This document shows positions 1 through 5,370 of a DNA stretch of 14,260 nt, one piece after another. The stretch is from an uncultured Rothia sp. (GTDB lineage Bacteria > Actinomycetota > Actinomycetes > Actinomycetales > Micrococcaceae). Position 1 is the first letter of the stretch, and every line of letters starts with the position of its first letter. A program made the position numbers and the translations under genes. The stretch is from contig CAMIIO010000024.1 in the NCBI GenBank assembly GCA_946221065.1, positions 1 through 14,260 of the forward strand, in the 5' to 3' direction. The notes under the pieces were generated by a model. That model searched no databases and was not told the origin of the DNA. It worked only from the letters and a program-made list of their open reading frames with translations.

Positions 1-146
1 AGCCAATAAATTTATTAATGAAATTAAAAAATTAATTTAATTGAGATTATTTTAATTACTAGGAATAAATAGTTCTATGATTTTTATGGTTGGTATAGAT
101 TTTTCGGCTAATTATTTATCTATTCGTAAAGGAGTTTCTTCTGGAA
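1..146. other. AT-rich left margin, no complete gene
   Basis: This stretch is very AT-rich. One plus-strand frame (2-40) could be the last 13 codons of an upstream gene, reading ANKFINEIKKLI followed by TAA, but it is too short to support. The remainder to 146 has no convincing open frame. It holds the likely ribosome binding site AAAGGAG at 128-134 for the next gene. Confidence 0.4.
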
Positions 147-527
147 ATGGATAGTACAGGAAAGCAGAAATCAATCCTGGTGTTTGATGGTAATTGTGGG
201 TTTTGCACTAGGTTTATTGATTGGTTGAATAATAAGGATAAGAATAAATTAATTGAGTATATTCCCAGTCAAATACTCGGAGATTTTGGGTTGAAAATTA
301 TAAATGACCCTCAAAAATCAGTAATACTACTAGCGTCGGGATGTGAAATGATAGGAGGAAGAGCAATCTTTAAGTATTTCGATATAATCTTAGATAGCTC
401 TACATTTTCAAAAATTTATAATTTTCCCTTCATGGATATACTTGTGGAAAATACTTACAACTTCATTGCAAAGAATAGAAAATTTTTCCCTGGGGTAACA
501 CCCTGGTGTCAGGCGAATAGTTACTGA
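147..527 (+). CDS. DCC-family thiol-disulfide oxidoreductase (DUF393/YuxK-like)
   Basis: A 126-residue protein. Near the N-terminus it has the signature VFDGNCGFC (residues 12-20), which is the DxxCxxC motif that names the DCC family, small thioredoxin-like proteins presumed to act in thiol-disulfide exchange. The C-terminal part, reading NFIAKNRKFFPG followed by a late cysteine, also fits the family, and the length is normal, so the gene looks intact. ATG 147 is preceded by AAAGGAG at 128-134, with a rather long 12-base spacer. The gene is strongly AT-rich and uses many A/T-ending codons, unlike the GC-richer genes further right, which suggests recent transfer. It runs tail to tail with the dead transposase, with 9 bases between the stops. 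Substrate and partner cannot be read from the sequence. Confidence 0.8.
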   Translation: MDSTGKQKSILVFDGNCGFCTRFIDWLNNKDKNKLIEYIPSQILGDFGLKIINDPQKSVILLASGCEMIGGRAIFKYFDIILDSSTFSKIYNFPFMDILVENTYNFIAKNRKFFPGVTPWCQANSY

Positions 528-536
528 AGCCATAAA

Positions 537-1202
537 TTAGGGGAAGAAACGAGGGCTATTCGTAACTCCCTCTAGCGGCATAAAACCTAGCATCACTTCA
601 AACACCCACCCATAAGAACTCAACGGACGTCGAAACCCCGTATGCGACACCCGCCAGGTTTTTACCTGAGCGATTATCCTCTTTACCACCGAACATAGAC
701 GATTATTCTTCTTCATTGCAGCCCTCATTCTCACACCAGATCTATGCTTGACGGGCGTGAGCAACCCCAACCCGATGTAACCTTTATCCGCCAGCGTAGA
801 CTCATCCAGAAACTGCTCTAACCGGTGAAAACGAAAAGCATGAACATCAAGCCTATCTCCTGGCAACAGAGGCGGTGATTGCGAATAACCGACCAGATAA
901 TGTGCAGATAACTTGGCGGTCAACACCAACTCATTTGTGTTTGCCTGAAAAGTTTTATTGTGCCTAGTGAACGCCATTTTCAAACTGGGAACAGTGCCGA
1001 GTCGACTACTAGCGAACCCGGTACCTTCAGAGCTTTTCAAGTGGGCAACTGCTGGTTTAAGTATCTTTCCAAGTGCTCTTGCAATAAGATTGATGATTCT
1101 TAAAACTGCGGGCTGGGAGGTACTGAAGACCTCTGTCAGGAGTTCCTCGGTGAGGTTCTCCCGATGATAGAACAAGATCGTTTTGAGAGCTTGAGGAGAG
1201 AT
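537..1202 (-). pseudogene. Decayed IS5-type (DDE_Tnp_4-like) transposase
   Basis: The readable protein (212 residues from a TTG at 1175) matches the C-terminal two-thirds of IS5-type transposases. It has the helix-turn-helix stretch NLTEELLTEVFSTSQPAV, then LPGDRLDVHAF carrying the second catalytic Asp, then LADKGYIG and the tail VKTWRVSHTGFRRPL. It is dead on several counts. The third catalytic residue, normally Glu in a VVER motif, is Lys here (VVKR, codon at 681-683). The expected first Asp motif (VVDGT) is broken: SLVVD reads in a shifted frame and GTVPS in the main frame, with two extra bases at 999-1000. An in-frame stop at 1203-1205 cuts off the N-terminus, and related codons may continue beyond it. 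I found no terminal inverted repeats. The family assignment is secure; the subgroup is not. Confidence 0.8.
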
Positions 1203-1205
1203 TTA

Positions 1206-1519
1206 AGGCTGGCGGTATAACACCTGGTTTGCCCCAGGTGAATCAGCGTGTGCTGTAATAGCGTGGTGAATTGCTTTGATTGTTAGCCTAGTTGTGCTTT
1301 GGCGCTGCAACGGTCTTTTCTGGTTGGCTGAGGTTATTTGGTCGAAGATTGAGCTCTCATTATGCCACTGGTGGGGCTGTTATTTTTTGCGTGGGGCGGG
1401 ATTTTTGAACAAGCCTCTATAAGCATTCAAAAAAATATAGGGCATAATGTAACTTATGTCCTATAAAATGGGTTGAGGGAATCCAGTTTAAAACACCTGA
1501 AGAATCTGACGAAAACAAA
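1206..1519. other. Gene-free stretch between two pseudogenes
   Basis: There is no supportable gene in this roughly 310-base stretch. On the plus strand it is G/T-rich up to about 1440 (hand count for 1201-1440: 69 G, 40 C) and turns C/A-rich beyond about 1500. The only clear structure is the dif-like inverted repeat listed separately. The part next to 1206 may be the eroded N-terminal codons of the transposase. Confidence 0.5.
1436..1465. other. dif-like (XerC/XerD) inverted repeat
   Basis: Two 12-base arms (1436-1447 and 1454-1465) pair at 11 of 12 positions around a 6-base spacer, TGTAAC. Read as a Xer site, the left 11-base half is ATAGGGCATAA and the right half is TTATGTCCTAT. Against the E. 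coli dif site as I remember it, 19 of 28 positions agree, including the inner CATAA and TTATGT boxes and TGTA of the spacer. The 6-base spacer is the spacing used by XerC/XerD at dif. It could be the chromosomal dif, a plasmid resolution site or a dif-like attachment site. A palindromic operator is the main alternative. Confidence 0.45.
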
Positions 1520-1975
1520 CTAAATAATAAAGTCGGCGAAGTACTTGCTTACCCCGCCCACTTTTTGCTCCCAACTAGGAGGAAAAGTAAAAGCAATTCC
1601 ATAATTATCCAACCATTCATAAGCTTCCATGATGCCTCCCTACTCGACCACCTCAAGTAACTAGGCTGCACCAGCAGAACGTCCTTTCTTCCACTCTCAA
1701 TTAACAAAAATCGCCACAATATCACCGCCTGTCGTTCTTGCTCCGCGACCTCTTCATCAGAGAGTTCCTCTTCAAGACAAGCCCAACCACGAAGACCCAC
1801 AGACCAAGTTAAAGCACGCCGACCCTTTGAAACTCGTTCATACTCACCCCAAAGCTTCAAATCTTTCTCATCATCGTTTTCGATAACGTCAGCGAGAATC
1901 TGGAACGGTGTCCTGTTTCCCTTGCAAGCTTCTTAAAGGCATCCTTTCGGTTTACTCGAAGTACCACAAAGACAC
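1520..1975 (-). pseudogene. Remnant of an actinobacterial plasmid replication protein (Replicase family)
   Basis: A frame on the minus strand reads LWGEYERVSKGRRALTWSVG followed by LR and then ELSDEEVAEQE. This pattern (YERxSKGRRALTWSxGLR, then a DEE(V/I)AE box) is typical of the C-terminal part of replicase-type Rep proteins from corynebacterial and related plasmids. After a frameshift near 1740 the similarity goes on in another frame as TGGDIVAIF, then LLEVVE, then MEAYEWLDNYGIAF, interrupted by three in-frame stops. Upstream (towards 1975), NRKDAFKKLARETG is joined by another frameshift near 1915. Only the C-terminal portion remains, so no function is expected. The identification rests on remembered family motifs; loss of function is directly visible from the stops and shifts. 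Confidence 0.55.
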
Positions 1976-2060
1976 GCCCACCCCACCCGTACCGAAAACC
2001 TGCACCAAAAACAACTCACACCCCCACACCCCATGCACCCCTTCCGGTACCCTCAGGGCT

Positions 2061-2222
2061 ATGAAAAAAACGAAACTAGGATACGCACGAGTCTCCACCA
2101 CAGACCAAAACCTCAACCCACAGACGGCGCGGTTTACACCCGAAGAGCATGTACAAAAACCACACCCCAGCAATTCCCTACCCAGCCGGAAACTAGATCC
2201 CTCCTCTTGCAGGAACTACTAG
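2061..2222 (+). pseudogene. N-terminal stub of a serine recombinase (resolvase/invertase)
   Basis: From ATG 2061 the frame reads MKKTKLGYARVSTTDQNLNP. This is the hallmark start of resolvase/invertase serine recombinases, and the Ser of the RVST motif is the catalytic nucleophile. After about 21 codons the similarity is lost; the frame stops at 2220-2222 after about 53 codons and has no Arg-rich catalytic core or DNA-binding domain. A weak match to the later family segment (RSLLLQELLD) sits in another frame near 2190-2220, so the gene may have been frameshifted as well as cut. Its end overlaps the 3' end of the GH15 gene. Such recombinases often ride on plasmids and transposons, which fits the plasmid replicase remnant next door. 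Confidence 0.7.
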
Positions 2223-4399
2223 ACCCCCAGCGCCTCCACAGCCCGCACCAGCGCAATATGCGCCAACGAATGCGGAAAATTACCCACCTGACGACTATCC
2301 GCAAACGAATACTCAGAACTCAATAACCCCACATCATTCGCTACGCCCAACACGGCGTCAAGCACCCGGCGTCCATCCGACTCACGACCCGAACGAATAT
2401 ACTGCTCCGCAAGCCACAACGACGCCGCACAATGCGGGTGATCCTGATCCGCAAACCCATCAAAACCACCACGATTAATGTAGCGGTAAATCATGCCGGA
2501 CTCATGCTGCAACTCCTGCTCAATCCGCCGAACCGTCCCCAGCATCCGCGGATCATCCCACTGCACGATACCCACCTGCGCCAGCTGCAACAGGGAAGCG
2601 TCCACCTGCATCCCGCCGTAGGTTTGCACGAAGGAACCCAGCGCGTCGTTATATCCCTTCGTCAGAATCTCCTCTGCCAGCAGGTCCCGGCTCTGCGCCC
2701 ACAGCTCGGCGTCGCCCGTCATCCCGTGGTGCTCCACCGCAGAAATCCCGGCGTCAAAAGCTGCCCACAGCATCGCCTGGGAGTGAGTAAACACGCGCGG
2801 CTCCCCCATAATCTCCCACATCGAACGATCCGGTTGAGAAATGCGGGTAGCGGCGGCATTCAACAGTGCCTTCTGCAAAGACCACGAAAGCTGGTCCTCA
2901 CCCACACCGTTCTGACGCAGGTTAGCGAAAGCAACAAGCACCTGCCCCAGCGCATCACCCTGGAACAAATCATCCAAACCGTTACCGGCGCGCACCGGCT
3001 GTGAATTTTCGTAGCCGGGCAAGCTTAGGTGCCGCTCGACGTCGTCCTTCTCCCCTGCAACGCCGTACACCGAATGTAGGTTCTGCGGGCTATTGGCGAC
3101 GGCGCGCAACACCCAATTACGCAGCTGGGCAGTCTCCCGCTCATGCCCGTGGCTGAGAGTAACTTCCATTGCCATCGCCACATCACGTAGCCAAGAGAAC
3201 CGAAAATCCCAGTTCCGCTTACCGCCTAGAGTTTCGGGAAGTGAAGTAGTGGCCGCCGCTACCAACCCGCCGGTTTCCCGAGAAATCAGCGCACGCAACA
3301 CCAACAGCGAGCGCAAGCGCGCCTCCCGGTAAGCATCATCCCGAGCGGCGGAGTCCTCACCTGAGTCACCGGAAATCACCGGTTGCATGGCAGTCTGAGC
3401 TAGCTCGTGGTAGGTTTCCAGGTCAATCTCAGGAAGTTGCGTGTTGGTAGTGGGGTTACCATCTGCTGAATTACTAGGTGACTTACTCCACGGACTCTTC
3501 TGGGTTACAGAGGCAATTTGTGTTTTCTGTCCCAGCCGTCTTTCATATTCGAGCGCTTCCCGCCGTGTGAGGTAGGGAGGGGCCGGGATAGAAGCTTCCG
3601 CTGAATCAACGGGGTTGGCATGCAGATCTTCTTCCAAAGATACAAGTTGTTGAGAAGGGTCAGAGATATTGTTGTGTTTTTGATCTTGTGCCGCAGTTTG
3701 ATGGGATTGAGTATAAAGATCCGACCATTCACTCCACTGATCCGAGGCGAAGGTGAGTTCTTTGGAGTAGTCAATGGGTGCGGGCGGGTTGTGGTTCGAG
3801 GCAAAGTAGCTCAGCGAGAATGCGTAGTTTTGGCCTGCCGAGACGGTGAAGGTGTCGGTGTGGTTGCCGTATTGTCCTTCGGGGATGAGGTCCCCGCGGA
3901 ATACGAGCGCGTGAGGGCCTGCCATACCTACCAGCATGGATTCGGCGGGGTTGATGACGCCGTTTGCGTCGGCGGGGCCGTCGTAGCGGGTGACCCAGGG
4001 GGTTGTGGTTCCGTTGTTGAAGCGCAGGGTGAGTTCCTGCAACATGGTGACTTCGCCAGTGAGTCCTTCCACGTTGCGCACGATTGCGGTCCCACCGGAA
4101 AGCGGCATGAAGTCCGTGACGCGCACGCTGGCTTCGCCCACATGCCACACGGTTTGGAGTACAAAGCTGTTCTGGCGGTAGGAGCGTTCGGTGCGGACTT
4201 CCTCTGCCGGGGCGGGGTTGGCTGATTCGAGGGGGGCTAAAATCCACCTGCCGTGCTCGCGTTCACCGAGCAGGGCCGCAAAGATGGCGCCGGAGTCGAA
4301 GCGTGGGGCGCAGAACCAGTCGATGGATCCGGTGCGGGATACCAGCGCGGCGGTGTTCATATTGGAAAGTAGGGCGTAGTCCTCGATGTATGAAGCCAT
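2219..4399 (-). CDS. Glycoside hydrolase family 15 protein (glucoamylase/trehalase-like)
   Basis: A 726-residue cytosolic-type protein with no signal peptide. The N-terminal domain (about 1-230; start MASYIEDYALLSNMNTAAL, then GSIDWFCAPRFDS) is the beta-rich domain typical of bacterial GH15 enzymes. The catalytic (alpha/alpha)6 domain (about 355-726) contains TTSLPETLGGKRNWDFRFSW at 384-403 followed by LRD. It also has WEIMGEPRVFTHS (528-540), where Glu529 would be the general acid, and GLLSSEY (691-697), where Glu696 may be the base. It ends with VGNFPHSLAHIALVRA. Family members hydrolyse alpha-glucosidic bonds of maltodextrins or, in mycobacteria, trehalose; the substrate cannot be told here. 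Residues about 232-352 are a Gln/Ser/Asn/Pro-rich insert absent from typical members of about 600 residues. No clear ribosome binding site precedes ATG 4399. Confidence 0.85.
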   Translation of the reverse strand: MASYIEDYALLSNMNTAALVSRTGSIDWFCAPRFDSGAIFAALLGEREHGRWILAPLESANPAPAEEVRTERSYRQNSFVLQTVWHVGEASVRVTDFMPLSGGTAIVRNVEGLTGEVTMLQELTLRFNNGTTTPWVTRYDGPADANGVINPAESMLVGMAGPHALVFRGDLIPEGQYGNHTDTFTVSAGQNYAFSLSYFASNHNPPAPIDYSKELTFASDQWSEWSDLYTQSHQTAAQDQKHNNISDPSQQLVSLEEDLHANPVDSAEASIPAPPYLTRREALEYERRLGQKTQIASVTQKSPWSKSPSNSADGNPTTNTQLPEIDLETYHELAQTAMQPVISGDSGEDSAARDDAYREARLRSLLVLRALISRETGGLVAAATTSLPETLGGKRNWDFRFSWLRDVAMAMEVTLSHGHERETAQLRNWVLRAVANSPQNLHSVYGVAGEKDDVERHLSLPGYENSQPVRAGNGLDDLFQGDALGQVLVAFANLRQNGVGEDQLSWSLQKALLNAAATRISQPDRSMWEIMGEPRVFTHSQAMLWAAFDAGISAVEHHGMTGDAELWAQSRDLLAEEILTKGYNDALGSFVQTYGGMQVDASLLQLAQVGIVQWDDPRMLGTVRRIEQELQHESGMIYRYINRGGFDGFADQDHPHCAASLWLAEQYIRSGRESDGRRVLDAVLGVANDVGLLSSEYSFADSRQVGNFPHSLAHIALVRAVEALGV

Positions 4400-4420
4400 G
4401 CTGTTAAGCCTAGCGCACAG

Positions 4421-4448
4421 ATAATAACTTGGCTTAGTGATTTGAGAA
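4421..4448 (-). promoter_or_regulatory. Possible promoter of the GH15 gene
   Basis: On the minus strand there is a -10-like TATTAT (4421-4426) and a weak -35-like TTCTCA (4443-4448) with 16 bases between. This would give a leader of only about 15 bases before ATG 4399, consistent with the missing ribosome binding site. The match is modest. Confidence 0.3.
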
Positions 4449-4501
4449 GTGTGGCTTGTGGCTACTTTGTCGAGGGGGGCTTTACTGCGGATGTGGGCAG
4501 C

Positions 4502-4592
4502 GGGTAATCGAGTAATGTACCGGTTTCGTTACACCCGCACGTCAAAAATACGTGCCGGTGTAACGAAACCGGTACATTAGCGGGGATTACCC
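4502..4592. repeat. Long imperfect inverted repeat (hairpin) upstream of csoR
   Basis: The arms 4513-4542 and 4550-4579 (30 bases each) pair with a single mismatch (4536/4556) around a 7-base loop. An outer pair, GGGTAATC (4502-4509) and GATTACCC (4585-4592), extends the structure. It lies between divergent genes and ends one base before the csoR -35 box, so it is not an ordinary end-of-gene terminator. It could insulate csoR from upstream transcription, be a small mobile hairpin, or form a cruciform. The loop region (4541-4550) matches 7691-7700 over 10 bases. Confidence 0.9.
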
Positions 4593-4621
4593 TTGAAAGA
4601 TACCCCCAGGGGGTATATGGT
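4593..4621 (+). promoter_or_regulatory. csoR promoter with embedded CsoR operator
   Basis: A -35 box TTGAAA (4593-4598) and a -10-like TATGGT (4616-4621) lie 17 bases apart. The spacer contains a perfect palindrome, ATACCCCC then A then GGGGGTAT (4600-4616), of the C-tract/G-tract type bound by copper-sensing CsoR repressors. Operator placement between -35 and -10 implies that apo-CsoR blocks polymerase binding and Cu(I) relieves the block. The ribosome binding site AGGAG follows at 4644-4648. Confidence 0.75.
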
Positions 4622-4654
4622 GTTAGCAAGAACAACCCCTCCCAGGAGCACCCC

Positions 4655-4978
4655 ATGAGTACCAGCCCCGCCCCGCAACCACCACACGGCTACTCCCCCA
4701 ACAAAGACGCCTACCTCAAGCGCCTACGCCGGATCGAAGGGCAGGTGCGCGGTATTCAGCGCATGGTGGAAGAAGACCAATACTGCATTGACGTGCTCAC
4801 CCAAATTTCCGCCATCAACAAGGCACTGCACGGCGTCTCTATTGGGCTCCTCGAAGAACACATCGGGCACTGTGTGGTGGGCGCGGCGGAAGAGAGCGCG
4901 CGCACCGGAGATTCACAGATCGTCCACGACAAGGTTTCCGAAGCCACCAACGCCATTTCCCGGCTACTGCGTAGCTAA
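4655..4978 (+). CDS. csoR: Copper-sensing transcriptional repressor CsoR
   Basis: A 107-residue all-helical DUF156-family regulator. The core YLKRLRRIEGQVRGIQRMV (20-38) is the family signature. The Cu(I) ligand set Cys-His-Cys is present as Cys44, His69 and Cys73, with the 25- and 4-residue spacings of the Mycobacterium tuberculosis protein (Cys36, His61, Cys65), so it should be a true copper sensor and not an FrmR or RcnR relative. CsoR binds a G/C-tract palindrome as the apo form and leaves DNA on binding Cu(I). A matching operator sits in its own promoter. ATG 4655 is preceded by AGGAG with 6 bases between. The 95 bases before copZ show no new promoter that I can defend, only a small 7-base inverted repeat at 5031-5048, so csoR and copZ are probably co-transcribed. 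Confidence 0.95.
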   Translation: MSTSPAPQPPHGYSPNKDAYLKRLRRIEGQVRGIQRMVEEDQYCIDVLTQISAINKALHGVSIGLLEEHIGHCVVGAAEESARTGDSQIVHDKVSEATNAISRLLRS

Positions 4979-5073
4979 CAAACTTTCGACGTCGCACCCC
5001 GGCAACCTGCCAAACGACGTCGGCAACAACCTTCAAGAACACTTGAAGTAACCAACCCTCTAAGGAGAACACC

Positions 5074-5289
5074 ATGTCTGCAACCGTAGTTCACGCCACC
5101 GGCCTCACCTGCAACCACTGCGCCATGAGCGTTACCGAGGAATTGCAGGAGATTGAGAACGTCAATGACGTTAACGTGGAAGTCATTAAGGACGGCGAGT
5201 CCACCGTTACCATCGACCACGACGGCGAGCTCGACCCCGCGCAGGTTGAAGCGGTCATCCAAGAAGCCGGCTTTGAGCTCGTGAAGTAG
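5074..5289 (+). CDS. copZ: Copper chaperone CopZ (heavy-metal-associated domain protein)
   Basis: A 71-residue single HMA (ferredoxin-like fold) domain. The metal-binding motif GLTCNHC (10-16) supplies the CxxC pair that holds Cu(I), and the rest (two helices and strands ending in EAGFELV) matches the family in length and pattern. It should carry Cu(I) in the cytosol and pass it to the N-terminal HMA domain and membrane sites of CopA encoded just downstream, and may also deliver copper to CsoR. ATG 5074 has a good ribosome binding site, AAGGAG at 5062-5067. The hairpin after its stop codon suggests part of the transcription ends here, giving more chaperone than pump. Confidence 0.93.
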   Translation: MSATVVHATGLTCNHCAMSVTEELQEIENVNDVNVEVIKDGESTVTIDHDGELDPAQVEAVIQEAGFELVK

Positions 5290-5304
5290 TCCCCTAGTTC
5301 TTCA

Positions 5305-5336
5305 GCGCCCGGCGAGTCACCCCTATCGCCGGGCGC
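5305..5336 (+). terminator. Intra-operon hairpin terminator between copZ and copA
   Basis: Perfect 11-base arms (5305-5315 and 5326-5336, GCGCCCGGCGA paired with its complement) enclose a 10-base loop and are followed by the T-rich run GTATTTCTTTT. The hairpin is strong and GC-rich but the T tract is interrupted, so it probably ends or attenuates only part of the transcription before copA, 35 bases upstream of the copA start. Confidence 0.75.
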
Positions 5337-5370
5337 GTATTTCTTTTCGCGCTCGTTGAGGAGTTTTGCT

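Noticed and set aside
1358..1366. CATTATGCC as a second, inverted dif-like half site
   Set aside because: Nine matching bases only, no second half at the right spacing; likely chance.
1908..2222. A 104-codon plus-strand open frame starting upstream of the recombinase motif
   Set aside because: Only the part from ATG 2061 has family similarity; the upstream codons are low-complexity C-rich sequence antisense to the replicase remnant.
3620..4225. A 201-codon plus-strand frame antisense to the GH15 gene
   Set aside because: It is a mirror of the codon bias of GH15, whose domains and catalytic motifs are unambiguous on the other strand.
5031..5048. CTTCAAG/CTTGAAG inverted repeat between csoR and copZ as a regulatory site
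   Set aside because: The 7-base stem is short and AT-balanced, without T tract or match to the CsoR palindrome.
5356..5370. TTG at 5356 as the copA start
   Set aside because: The ribosome binding site GAGGAG lies inside this extension and is correctly spaced for ATG 5371.
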